Below are positions 8,899 through 17,207 of a stretch of 64,000 nucleotides of DNA, one piece after another. The notes under the pieces were generated by a model. The model worked only from the letters and a program-made list of their open reading frames with translations. It was not told the DNA's origin and made no database searches. The DNA is from DASQDN01 sp035630195 (lineage in GTDB: Bacteria > Acidobacteriota > Terriglobia > Bryobacterales > Bryobacteraceae). The stretch is taken from assembly GCA_035630195.1 (NCBI GenBank), contig DASQLD010000221.1, positions 15,441-79,440 of the forward strand. Reading direction: 5' to 3'. A program made the translations under genes and the position numbers. Position 1 is the first letter of the stretch; every line of letters begins with the position of its first letter.

Positions 8899-9596
8899 TA
8901 ATCAAGAATTCTCGAAGGCAGCGTTCGGATTAGATCGCGGAAAGTAGAGGTCAATCCGGCATCTGCCAGAACATTTTCGGGATGGACTAACAAGACTACA
9001 TCACGATATCGCGCGTGTTCGTACAACCACGCCACTGGAAAACGGGTTGTATCCCGCCAGGAGGGTTCGAGCCAAAAAGCAGACGGAAATACAGTTAACG
9101 TAGGGTTCGATGAAATCCGCTCAAGCGACGGATCCTCTAAGTTTCCCAAAAACAGTCGCATAGATGCTTGGCAGGCCCATTCGATATATTTCTCTGGCTC
9201 ATATGGGGCGTAATGGTGCCATCCGAACTTTGCTCCTCCAGACCCGTGCTTAGAAATGGCTCGAATTGCTTGACCGACGTGGTCCTCAAGCAGGTTTTTC
9301 TCGTCGAGAAAGGTCGCAAACGACCGGGAGTTCTCCAGGTGCAGACCGGCTTCATGTCGTCCCATCCTGATAAGTTGGGCAATGTATTTGGTTGGGAACG
9401 TACACCTGCGGAAAAACACATATGCGGAAGCACCAGCGTCAGTCAGCCATTTCAGCATCGTGGTGAGCTCGCTTAGATATCCGAAAGCCTGGACTCGTGG
9501 GAAATAGAAATCGGAGCTCACTCGGCTGAAAATGTGCCGGTTGATCGGTACTCTCCCATACGGACGGTCGACATCGATACGAATAATGAGCGCCAT
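8898..9596 (-). CDS. NodB-like polysaccharide deacetylase-fold protein
   Basis: A 232-residue cytoplasmic protein that begins RIDVDRPYG (Asp8, Asp10), the usual place of the catalytic Asp-Asp pair in NodB-type deacetylases. It also has HEAGLHLEN (His81, His86) in place of the HSxxH zinc motif and a late LLVHPEN that can supply the last histidine. It is a divergent member with no signal peptide. By analogy with other loci it might deacetylate a nucleotide- or lipid-linked amino sugar, or be a structural relative without that activity. It overlaps the GT4 gene by one base. The long gap upstream (to 9744) shows nothing else. Confidence 0.62.
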   Translation of the reverse strand: MALIIRIDVDRPYGRVPINRHIFSRVSSDFYFPRVQAFGYLSELTTMLKWLTDAGASAYVFFRRCTFPTKYIAQLIRMGRHEAGLHLENSRSFATFLDEKNLLEDHVGQAIRAISKHGSGGAKFGWHHYAPYEPEKYIEWACQASMRLFLGNLEDPSLERISSNPTLTVFPSAFWLEPSWRDTTRFPVAWLYEHARYRDVVLLVHPENVLADAGLTSTFRDLIRTLPSRILD

Positions 9597-9743
9597 TCGA
9601 GAAGGCTAATAGTAATGAGTGTGGAAGGAGTAACCGCTGATTTGGATGAACTGCTCAGTTGCGAACTGGCGGCGTTGGCAGAGCGCCAAGCCACCAGTTT
9701 CCTATTCAAGACACAGCTGTTAATTAGCGAGGATGCTTGCTGT

Positions 9744-11252
9744 TTATTTCACCGTCGTAATAAGACTGGTCGGCGGGGCAGGTGGCTGAGTGCTGCTATC
9801 GGAACCTACTTCTTGCAACGGATGCGGATAACTGTACGGGGTGTAGTGAACGGTCCACGTATTTGTTGCTGAGCAGGTGTACAGTTGACCATCAGGCCCC
9901 GAATTCGAACTGTTCCACTCACCTTGATCGGTAGCCCAATAACCAACACCGCCCTTTCCGGCATCCTGCGATTCAGGCCCAGTTGTGCAAGTAGTGGGTC
10001 GATTCGCAAGCGTGCCAAAACCCATGCCGCTCGTTCCGTTGAAGGGACTTGTTCGGGACGTCTGTGCACTGGCCGAGACAGCTTCATAGTAATCGCGATT
10101 GGGTTTTATGTGGCTGGCACTGTTTCCACCGCTTTCGAGCCGGATACTTACCTTTGCTCCGCTTGCATTTCGGTTCTGGAAAAGATAAATCGGTTTCAGA
10201 GTACCAGAGACATCACGTCCAGGCTGGCGCCAACACGGATATCCACGATAGGTCGTCGAGGGGCTGCGATTTCCGTCGGCATATATCATTGTCTCCGTGC
10301 CATCGCACACGTTCGAAGCAGTGCAACTTCCTTGCGGCATCTGCGAGGCATCGGATCTGAAATGCTGTAGTGCGATGTGGCCGGCCGAGGATCCACCGAC
10401 TACGTTATTGAAGGCAATGATCTCACCAGCCCCTTGGAAATGAATGTTGCGATATTGTGGTGCCTGGCCGGTCGGCGATGAGATCGTGTTTCCATACACC
10501 TCAGAGCTCATTGGACCGCCATGGCAGAGGCCGTGATTTACGAAGCGCGTGTTCAACATGTTATTGAATCGGAATACGACGCTCGATCCCATCCAAGCAT
10601 CAAGTCCACCTTCACCTAAATTTGAGTTGTTGCTGAAATTGAAGGTGTTATCTTCAACGAACAGGTTGTACTGGCTGCCCATCCGTCCTGCGGCCCACGT
10701 TTTACCACCGGTGAGCACCTTGACTCCCATGAAATTATTGGGGCCTGTAAAATTATTGTGATCGACAACACCCCATACTGCTCCAGCGCTTGACGTCTCC
10801 CCTGCAAGGATACCGATCTGGCCCGATCCGAGTGCGAACGTATTGTGGTCGACTCGCAGTTGTTGAATATCTCTCGCGCCAAATAGCCAAATCACAGCGG
10901 TTCCAGGTGAACCGGTAAATTTGAATCCGCTAATTCGAATGAGCTTGGTGATGGGTGCCGAAACGTTATCACGCAGCAACACGTCGTGCCCGTTAAAGGA
11001 CACCGCACAGGAGCCCTGGCTTGCACAGATCAGCGTTACACCCTCAATGTTGTTGAGGGAAATTGGGTTTGACCATGAGTATGAACCGGTGGCGAAGGTG
11101 ATGGTCGCACCATCGCTTGCACTGTTCAATGCTGTTTGGACTTCGGTAGAGGTGCTTCCGGCGGTGCAGTTCCAGGAAGTGCCGGAGCCGGAACATGCAG
11201 CCCACATCGAGATCGGAAGGAAGAAAAAAAAGAGGATGGCTATGTACTTCAT
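9744..11252 (-). CDS. Secreted right-handed beta-helix protein
   Basis: The open frame extends to 11315, but the ATG at 11252 is the likely start: it has AAAGGGG about 8 bases upstream and begins a clean signal peptide (MKYIAILFFFFLPISMWA). The mature protein (about 480 residues) opens with CSGSGTSWNCTAGSTSTEVQ and has rows of short Asn-rich turns (VDHNTFALG, VDHNNFTGPNNFMG, VEDNTFNFSNNSN, AFNNVVGGSS), the pattern of a parallel beta-helix. The C-terminal part is rich in Gly, Ser and Thr and ends in a Pro-rich tail, with no membrane anchor. Polysaccharide lyase or glycan-binding roles are possible; no catalytic set is obvious. A decayed relative lies at 61008-62230. Confidence 0.8.
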   Translation of the reverse strand: MKYIAILFFFFLPISMWAACSGSGTSWNCTAGSTSTEVQTALNSASDGATITFATGSYSWSNPISLNNIEGVTLICASQGSCAVSFNGHDVLLRDNVSAPITKLIRISGFKFTGSPGTAVIWLFGARDIQQLRVDHNTFALGSGQIGILAGETSSAGAVWGVVDHNNFTGPNNFMGVKVLTGGKTWAAGRMGSQYNLFVEDNTFNFSNNSNLGEGGLDAWMGSSVVFRFNNMLNTRFVNHGLCHGGPMSSEVYGNTISSPTGQAPQYRNIHFQGAGEIIAFNNVVGGSSAGHIALQHFRSDASQMPQGSCTASNVCDGTETMIYADGNRSPSTTYRGYPCWRQPGRDVSGTLKPIYLFQNRNASGAKVSIRLESGGNSASHIKPNRDYYEAVSASAQTSRTSPFNGTSGMGFGTLANRPTTCTTGPESQDAGKGGVGYWATDQGEWNSSNSGPDGQLYTCSATNTWTVHYTPYSYPHPLQEVGSDSSTQPPAPPTSLITTVK

Positions 11253-11611
11253 CGTATTTACGCCCCTTTGGGTATATATGAATTCGTGCTGCCGTGTTAA
11301 CACACGGGCGCGCACTCGACAGATCGGGCGTCCCGGTACCTGTACTTGCCCAGGCTCAGAAGAGCAGAGGATTAATCCCTATCCCAAAGCCGGACAACAC
11401 AGTACCCGTTCTTATCAGTCACCAGATCCTTCAGGTGGCCTCCATCATGAGTTTGCGCGCAACTCACGCTGTCGCGATAGATTGACGCATCTTCATATGC
11501 AGTTGTCTGATCATAGCATGGTACTGAATCCAAAAGGTACTAGGTATTAGCCGTCCTTTGTACTATTTTTTCACTTAGTAGTTACAAGTAATCGGCGGGG
11601 TGCATTCCGGT
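11253..11611 (-). other. Long untranslated leader upstream of the beta-helix gene
   Basis: There are 359 bases between the SGNH hydrolase stop and the beta-helix ATG. I see no credible coding frame or RNA gene. The part nearest the hydrolase holds paired TAGTAC boxes (listed separately). The length suggests the beta-helix gene has its own regulated promoter inside the polysaccharide locus. Confidence 0.4.
11538..11565 (-). promoter_or_regulatory. Paired TAGTAC boxes, 22 bp apart
   Basis: On the minus strand the leader reads AATAGTAC, then a spacer, then CCTAGTACC. The two TAGTAC cores start 22 bases apart. A pair 23 bases apart lies upstream of the other beta-helix gene (60913-60945). Two helical turns between boxes fits a dimeric regulator. 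The factor is unknown. Confidence 0.35.
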
Positions 11612-12805
11612 TTACTGCGTTTGGGAGGCGGACTCGGGCGGAACATAACGGCGCTCGCCTACGTGGTCCGGATGCTGTAATGCGGCGGAGATCGCCTCAC
11701 CGATGACGTGATATCCATTTTTACCGGGGTGCATATCGGCGGCCGTCCGCGCGTATAGTTCCTTTCCTACGGCCGCTTGTAGTCCGGGCAGAGGGTCCAC
11801 GTAGGCGATATTTGCAGAGCGAAGGAAATCGAATGTACGCGCTCGCGCCATTCGCTCGTTCGCGACCAGCTGATCGATGACGTCATTTAGTGCGATCGTT
11901 TGGTTGTGTTCCAGATACCGCGAAAACACCATTTCTTTTGTCGGGATCACGGTGACGAGAAACTTCGCGTGGTTAGTGCGGCAGATATCGTTCATCTCCC
12001 GCAAGAGCTCAAAGGTAATCCGCATCCCTTCGCGAACCGCTTCGCTCGACTGGTCGAGTCGGATCAACATTGATTGTGGGCGAAACGCTTCAAGGATGTG
12101 TTGCTGTGGTAGGTCGAGCGTGACCGTCGAATCGTAGATTTTCGAGGCATTGCGAATCTGTGCTTCTCCCTGAAGACGGCCGAGAAATGACCCGTGAAAT
12201 GCGAGTTGGTAGGCGACGCTGTGCTGAGAAAACCATATACGTACGCGTTTGTTCCAGCTCGGCGTGTGGGGGGTCTGCCAGATGTTGAAGTTGACATCTT
12301 GGGCGGAGAGACGTCGCAGCCATGCCCAGTGGTCGAGACCGTAGGTGATCAGATATGCATTCTCAAAATCGTCACCCATGTAGAGGGCGCACACGACAGT
12401 CCGCGGCTTGAGCGTAATGCCCTTCGTCTTGAGGAGATAAAGATACTGATTTGGACCGTAGCCTCCGAGGCCCATGTTGTATACGTTTCGGCCGGTCAGG
12501 CGCGCGACGGTAGACGGCCACGAATCCTGCATGGTCGCAGTATTCCCATATGTGTGGGAGTCGCCGATAGCTAGGATGTCGGCGGTTTGGGGAACGGACG
12601 GATTTCGAAACCCCCAATCATCGATGCCCGTTCGGCCTGTCAGGTGAGGTGGCGCGGCACCGAGCACGTTATCCGGAATCATCTCGAGCGAAAGATAGTC
12701 GGCCGGGTTCAGGATGAGCCGGACTGCACCTTCGCATAAAAGAAGACTCACGCCGGCGGATATCAACAGAACGCCTGTGTTGACGATTGTTTTATTAATC
12801 TGCAT
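11612..12805 (-). CDS. SGNH/GDSL-family hydrolase, membrane-anchored
   Basis: A 397-residue protein with one N-terminal membrane segment (about 7-25) and an extracytoplasmic SGNH domain. Block I is GDSHTYG at about 81-87, the glycine block is NMGLGGYGPNQY, and the last block is DMHPGKNGYHVIGEAI, supplying the Asp/His pair. In polysaccharide loci such proteins add or remove O-acetyl groups on the polymer. The IS630 remnant sits directly upstream (from about 12821), so the gene is now cut off from the rest of the operon by about 1.1 kb of decayed DNA. It may depend on read-through across that remnant. Confidence 0.82.
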   Translation of the reverse strand: MQINKTIVNTGVLLISAGVSLLLCEGAVRLILNPADYLSLEMIPDNVLGAAPPHLTGRTGIDDWGFRNPSVPQTADILAIGDSHTYGNTATMQDSWPSTVARLTGRNVYNMGLGGYGPNQYLYLLKTKGITLKPRTVVCALYMGDDFENAYLITYGLDHWAWLRRLSAQDVNFNIWQTPHTPSWNKRVRIWFSQHSVAYQLAFHGSFLGRLQGEAQIRNASKIYDSTVTLDLPQQHILEAFRPQSMLIRLDQSSEAVREGMRITFELLREMNDICRTNHAKFLVTVIPTKEMVFSRYLEHNQTIALNDVIDQLVANERMARARTFDFLRSANIAYVDPLPGLQAAVGKELYARTAADMHPGKNGYHVIGEAISAALQHPDHVGERRYVPPESASQTQ

Positions 12806-12820
12806 GCGATGGTTCTAGCA

Positions 12821-13906
12821 GACTGTCCCAGTCATTGCGTTACCTTGATTCGACGTTCGGATCGGTATAGGTCCAGCGAACGGTTTGGCTGACTTCGCAT
12901 ATGCCCGAATGTACTTGCGGATCTTTCTTGACAAATCTGTCACTGAGGTGAACATACCTCGATCGATGACGTCTCTCTGGGTCTTGGCAAACCACAGTTC
13001 AATCTGATTCAGCCACAACGAATATGTCGGAGTCAAACCGAACCTTTGGATTCTGATCCAGAAAGTCCTGTACAGCCGATGTGTTGTGGGCCGACAGATT
13101 GTCGAGGACGATGTGAATCTCTTTTGGCCCATCGCGATGAAGAACCCGATGAAGTCAGCGCTGGTATGCCTCCGCCTGGTTTTGCTCTCTACTTTTCCGG
13201 TCTTCACGTCCAACGTCACATACAGGGACAACGCGCCTTGCGGTAATATTCAAAACATGGCGTTCGGCGCCCCCGGCGAAGTGGCAGAACCGGGATACAG
13301 TCTGTCCAGCGCCTGAATCGCCGTTTCTCGTACACGCAGAAGACACAGTATGTTGCGGCGGATTCAGGTACAGCCCAATGATGTCAGCCGCCTTCGTTTC
13401 GAAATTTGGATCCTTACTCGCCATGTAACAGTCGAGCCGGTGCGGTTGTAGTTTTGCCTGCGCCAGAATCCGCGGCACCGTTGCATGACTCATTTTAGAT
13501 CAACAGCCAGTTTGCGGCACGACCGGTGCGTGGCGCCGTCCGGCGGTTTTTGTTGCACGCGCCGGACTACTCGCGCTTGCACGGTGGGCGTTGCCGCTCT
13601 TGGCTGACTGCCTTTGTGCACGATTCAAGACCGTCAATTACCGCCTTCCTCAAAGCGAGCTTCAACCGTGCGATGGTCGGCTTGTTGTGCTGAGCGCCGT
13701 CACAATCTGCTCATATTGTCATCGCGTTTGCGAGCAACAGAATCAGCCTTGCGTGGAATACATCTCCTGCAGGCAACGTCCGAATGTGCCCACTTCGTCA
13801 ATTCTTCGCGTTTGACTCTCGGTCAATTCCAGCAACTCTTCATAGCGTGCCATAACACCCAAGCGCCGTGGTTATCGACTGGGTTATATAATGACTGAGA
13901 GACGGT
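12821..13906 (-). mobile_element. IS630-family element, decayed
   Basis: About 1.09 kb lies between the SGNH hydrolase start and the carbamoyltransferase stop. The left end (12821-12836, gactgtcccagtcatt) and the right end read inward (aaccgtctctcagtcatt, about 13889-13906) form an imperfect terminal inverted repeat. TA dinucleotides lie just outside, as expected for IS630/Tc1-type target choice. The transposase inside is a pseudogene. The right end stops a few bases before the carbamoyltransferase TAA, so no gene was disrupted. Confidence 0.62.
12840..13853 (-). pseudogene. IS630-family transposase pseudogene
   Basis: The minus strand starts at ATG 13853 (MARYEELLELTESQTRRIDE). It then carries family blocks in shifting frames: VFHARLILLLANAM, EQIVTALS, QQKPPDGATHRSCRKLA, IGLYLNPPQH, SLYVTLDVKTG, LSAHN-type dyad region, WLNQIELWFAKTQRDVIDRGMF, and a last RWTYTDP. 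These are the helix-turn-helix part, DDE domain and C-terminus of IS630 transposases. Several frameshifts and stops (for example near 13720 and 13500) make it inactive. Confidence 0.85.
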
Positions 13907-13909
13907 TCA

Positions 13910-15769
13910 TTAGTCGAGCTTGAACTCCGAACGCCAATCGCTGCGATCTATGAATTGTGGCTGCTCCTGCTTATTGAGCACATAGTTACCAACCACTAGA
14001 AAATCCATTTCCGTTCTCATAAAACACCTATATGCGTCTTCGGGAGTGCACACGATCGGCTCGCCGCGTACGTTGAAACTCGTGTTCACGATGACCGCAT
14101 AGCCTGTGATCTTTTTGAACTCATCAATCAGCGTCCAGTAGCGCGAGTTTGTCTCTCGATTCACGCTCTGGATACGCGCAGAGTAATCGATATGCGTGAT
14201 GGCGGGCAGATCGGATCGCTGGAAGTACAAACGGTCATATAATGGCCGTGCCTGGTAATCTTCGGGGAGTGGTTTCCTTCTCTCGTCGCGCACCGGCATG
14301 ACAAGCAACATGTAAGGGGACGGGCGATCGATATCGAAATACTCGCCGATATCTTCTTCCAACACGGAAGGCGCAAACGGCCGAAACCCCTCGCGGTATT
14401 TGATCTTCAGGTTCAGCTTCTTCTGCATCTCGGGATTTCGAGCGTCCCCAAGAATACTCCGGTTGCCCAAAGCGCGCGGCCCGAATTCCATACGGCCCTG
14501 GAACCAGCCCACGACATTTCCTTCAGCAAGCTTGGAGGCGACATGGGTAGCCAGGTCTTCGAATCGTGGATAAAAATCGGCCCGAGCTCCGTATCTTTGC
14601 AGCGAACGCTGGATCTGCTTGTCGTCGAACTCGGGTCCTAGATAGGAGCCGCGGATCGCGTCGTGATGCCCATTTTTCTGACGCGCTTCACCTTTCGAGA
14701 TATGCCAGACCGCATAGGCCGCCCCCATTGCACCTCCAGCATCTCCGGCGGCTGGCTGGATCCACAAATCGTCAAAGATGCCCGCTCCCAAAATCTTTCC
14801 GTTTACTACACAGTTGAGCGCCACACCGCCCGCAAGAACGAGATTCCGGCTTCGCGTCAGAGTGCGTGCGGTGCAGGCAAGGCGCAAAACAATGTCCTCA
14901 GTCACCTGTTGAATAGCGAGCGCCATGTCCATATAGGGTTGCGCAATTTCGGACTCACCCTCGCGCCGCGGTAGTCCGAACAGCTTCTCCCACTTACCCT
15001 CGTCCACCATCTTCAGGCCAGTCGCATAATCGAAGTAGTCCATATTGAGCAAAATTGATCCATCTTTCCGAATATCAACCAATTGCTCCGTGATCTTCTT
15101 CTTAAATGCGGTCGTTTGCGCCGAGTTCGGATCGCCGTATGGAGCAAGGCCCATCAGCTTGTACTCGCCACTATTCACGCGAAAACCACTGTAGTAGGTG
15201 AATGCCGAATAGAGCAGTCCGATGGAGTGCGGAAAATGCAATTCCCGAACGATCTCGATCTCGTTCCTCGATCCATGCCCAATTGCTGTTGTTGCCCATT
15301 CCCCAACGCCATCGACGGTCAAGATCGCCGCATCCTCAAAGGGCGACGGATAGAATGCGCTTGCCGCATGAGACAGGTGATGCTCAGGGTAATAAATAGG
15401 GTGCGACTTGTCGCCGAGTTTGGCCAGCTCTTCGCCGAGCATTCGGCGCATGAACAGCTTCTCTTTCACCCAGACCGGCATGGAAGTGACAAAGCTCGTT
15501 AAGCCCCTTGGAGCGAAAGAGTGGTAGGTCTCAAGAAGGCGCTCAAACTTCAGGAACGGCTTGTCATAGAAGGCGACCGCCGTCAGGTCGTTATAGTCGA
15601 GGCCCGCTTCATCGAGGACATACCGGCAAGCGTTCGTCGGAAACGAGGAATCATGTTTCTTCCGAGTGAAACGCTCTTCCTGCGCAGCGGCTACAATTTC
15701 ACCGTCGCGGAGAAGTGCCGCAGCGCTGTCATGGTAGTACGCAGAGATCCCGAGAATTGCTGCTTTCAT
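13910..15769 (-). CDS. NodU/CmcH-family O-carbamoyltransferase
   Basis: A 619-residue enzyme of the carbamoyltransferase family (NodU, CmcH, TobZ). The N-terminal Kae1-like domain shows ILGISAYYHDSAAALLRDGEIVAAAQEERFTRKKHD and LSHAASAFYPSPF; the later part has VLAGGVALNCVVNGK. The C-terminal domain shows GRMEFGPRALGNRSILGDAR, REGFRPFAPSV and NTSFNVRGEPIV. These are the conserved metal, ATP and carbamoyl-phosphate sites, so it should be active. It would carbamoylate a sugar hydroxyl of the repeat unit. It directly follows the DUF5989 and SxtJ-like genes, a recurring three-gene cassette in polysaccharide and toxin loci. Confidence 0.93.
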   Translation of the reverse strand: MKAAILGISAYYHDSAAALLRDGEIVAAAQEERFTRKKHDSSFPTNACRYVLDEAGLDYNDLTAVAFYDKPFLKFERLLETYHSFAPRGLTSFVTSMPVWVKEKLFMRRMLGEELAKLGDKSHPIYYPEHHLSHAASAFYPSPFEDAAILTVDGVGEWATTAIGHGSRNEIEIVRELHFPHSIGLLYSAFTYYSGFRVNSGEYKLMGLAPYGDPNSAQTTAFKKKITEQLVDIRKDGSILLNMDYFDYATGLKMVDEGKWEKLFGLPRREGESEIAQPYMDMALAIQQVTEDIVLRLACTARTLTRSRNLVLAGGVALNCVVNGKILGAGIFDDLWIQPAAGDAGGAMGAAYAVWHISKGEARQKNGHHDAIRGSYLGPEFDDKQIQRSLQRYGARADFYPRFEDLATHVASKLAEGNVVGWFQGRMEFGPRALGNRSILGDARNPEMQKKLNLKIKYREGFRPFAPSVLEEDIGEYFDIDRPSPYMLLVMPVRDERRKPLPEDYQARPLYDRLYFQRSDLPAITHIDYSARIQSVNRETNSRYWTLIDEFKKITGYAVIVNTSFNVRGEPIVCTPEDAYRCFMRTEMDFLVVGNYVLNKQEQPQFIDRSDWRSEFKLD

Positions 15770-15796
15770 GATGTTCGATTCCGTCTTGATGCAAGC

Positions 15797-15946
15797 TTAG
15801 AACAGTGTGTAGATGAAGGGTGCAATGGCTGTGCCACTGGAAAGGGTGATGATCGCGCCAAAACCCAAAAGAACGATAATAACTGGAAGCAGCCAGAACT
15901 TCTTTCGCTGTTTCAGAAATCCCAAAACATCTCTTATGAATTGCAT
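15797..15946 (-). CDS. DUF5989 small membrane protein (49 residues)
   Basis: A short gene read on the minus strand from ATG 15946 to TAA 15797. It has a CAGGAG ribosome site ten bases before the start and lies 18 bases after the SxtJ stop. The product is MQFIRDVLGFLKQRKKFW, a single membrane helix (LLPVIIVLLGFGAIITL) and a short SSGTAIAPFIYTLF tail. Both the sequence pattern and the position between an SxtJ-like gene and a carbamoyltransferase are those of the DUF5989 family. The role is unknown; helping to place the carbamoyltransferase at the membrane is an inference. Confidence 0.88.
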   Translation of the reverse strand: MQFIRDVLGFLKQRKKFWLLPVIIVLLGFGAIITLSSGTAIAPFIYTLF

Positions 15947-15964
15947 GTCACCGACTCCTGTTGA

Positions 15965-16348
15965 TCAATACGGCCGTTCAATATCGAAGGCCGTGAATTT
16001 GTGATTGCGCTCTAACATCACGGAATCTGCGGCCGTCTTGAAGGCGCGGAGCCTCAGATCATCACCCCCGAACAACCGCCGAAGAATACCGATCGGCGTC
16101 ACAATGCCGAAAAAGATGACAGACATCAGAACCGTCGATACTGCCTTGCCCAAAAGCTCCGACAAGCCGAGCCAGACGATCGCGATAGGCTTGTAAACCG
16201 ACGGAGTCGTCATATTGACCACCTGCAACACGATCGCGGACACCATGAACGAGTCACGATGGAGTGTCACACGAAGTATGAGAAGCAGTAGCACCATGGC
16301 CATGCCCGTATCGCGGCATTGTTCTTTAGTGATTTTGGTATTGAACAC
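15965..16348 (-). CDS. SxtJ-family membrane protein
   Basis: A 127-residue protein with two or three hydrophobic stretches (about 16-45 and 75-95), then GIVTPIGILRRLFGGDDLRL and a C-terminal tail ending in FDIERPY. This matches the SxtJ-like family found beside carbamoyltransferases. It sits 18 bases upstream of the DUF5989 gene and in the same operon as the carbamoyltransferase. Its biochemical role is not known. Confidence 0.82.
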   Translation of the reverse strand: MFNTKITKEQCRDTGMAMVLLLLILRVTLHRDSFMVSAIVLQVVNMTTPSVYKPIAIVWLGLSELLGKAVSTVLMSVIFFGIVTPIGILRRLFGGDDLRLRAFKTAADSVMLERNHKFTAFDIERPY

Positions 16349-16388
16349 TGGTTCCTAATCCTCCGTGTATTTTGGCGCCTCTGCCGTT

Positions 16389-17207
16389 TCAGGTTGCCTC
16401 AACGATGTTGAGGGGAACCTGGTTACGGATCTCGCGCGTTTTTCCGGTGTTTTTGCTATTGGCTATGATTCGGCGCAAGGTCCAGCCATCCCATAATCGG
16501 AGGAGCCGTCGTTTAAGAATTCCAGAACTGCCGCGCCAGGATCCCATCATATGGTGCACGCCAAAGTTCCCGAAGTGATGCCACGTTGCCGGATCACGAA
16601 CGTCTTCAGGGAAGAGAATCGTGATGTCGGCAATGCGTCCGCTATACTCTGCAAACGTCCGGGTCACTAGACCGGGTCCCGTCGTGTTGAGTACATAGAA
16701 TTGCGGCCAGAACGGTCTTGGGATTCCCTTCATCATCGGTTTGACCCAGGATTCGTCCTGCTGCGCGCGTACACAGTTATCAATCACGGCTTTAAGAAAC
16801 GGGTCCCGGGGCGCTGCACCGAAGGCATAGTTACCGATTTGCCAATCCATTTGGTATCGATCCAATAAGTAGATGATGCCGGACAGCTCTTCAAATGGAA
16901 ACACACACTGAGCGCTCAGCAATGGCGTTAGCGAGCGGGCAAGAAAAATGTCCAGGTCGAGATAGAATCCGCCGAGTTGGTACACGCAAAGGTATCGGAA
17001 GAAGTCGTATCGTTGAATCCGGTACCGGAAGGAATAGTAGATCTTTTTTAAATCCGGAAAGTATTGGGCGACGAATGCTTCGATATCGGTATCGTCGAAG
17101 AACCGATACTCAAAATCTGGATTTAACAATTGTACGCCGCTGACGGCAGACTTCAGCAGCAGGGGAACCTCTGGCGGGCCGGTTTGAATGATTCGTTTCG
17201 GGATCAC
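16389..17207 (-). CDS. Glycosyltransferase family 32 (OCH1-like, sugar-binding DXD)
   Basis: A 272-residue GT-A enzyme. It begins IPKRIIQTG, followed by DFEYRFFDDTDI and the nucleotide-sugar site YQLGGFYLDLDIFL with its DXD motif (about 95-105). These are hallmarks of the Gly_transf_sug/GT32 family seen in capsule and O-antigen loci. The first codons overlap the end of the Wzy-like gene by 4 bases, so translation is probably coupled. It adds one sugar of the repeat unit on the cytoplasmic side; the sugar cannot be named. Confidence 0.87.
   Translation of the reverse strand: MIPKRIIQTGPPEVPLLLKSAVSGVQLLNPDFEYRFFDDTDIEAFVAQYFPDLKKIYYSFRYRIQRYDFFRYLCVYQLGGFYLDLDIFLARSLTPLLSAQCVFPFEELSGIIYLLDRYQMDWQIGNYAFGAAPRDPFLKAVIDNCVRAQQDESWVKPMMKGIPRPFWPQFYVLNTTGPGLVTRTFAEYSGRIADITILFPEDVRDPATWHHFGNFGVHHMMGSWRGSSGILKRRLLRLWDGWTLRRIIANSKNTGKTREIRNQVPLNIVEAT

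Noticed and set aside
15521..15964. A 147-residue plus-strand frame across the carbamoyltransferase start
   Set aside because: It is the shadow of the carbamoyltransferase and DUF5989 genes on the other strand.
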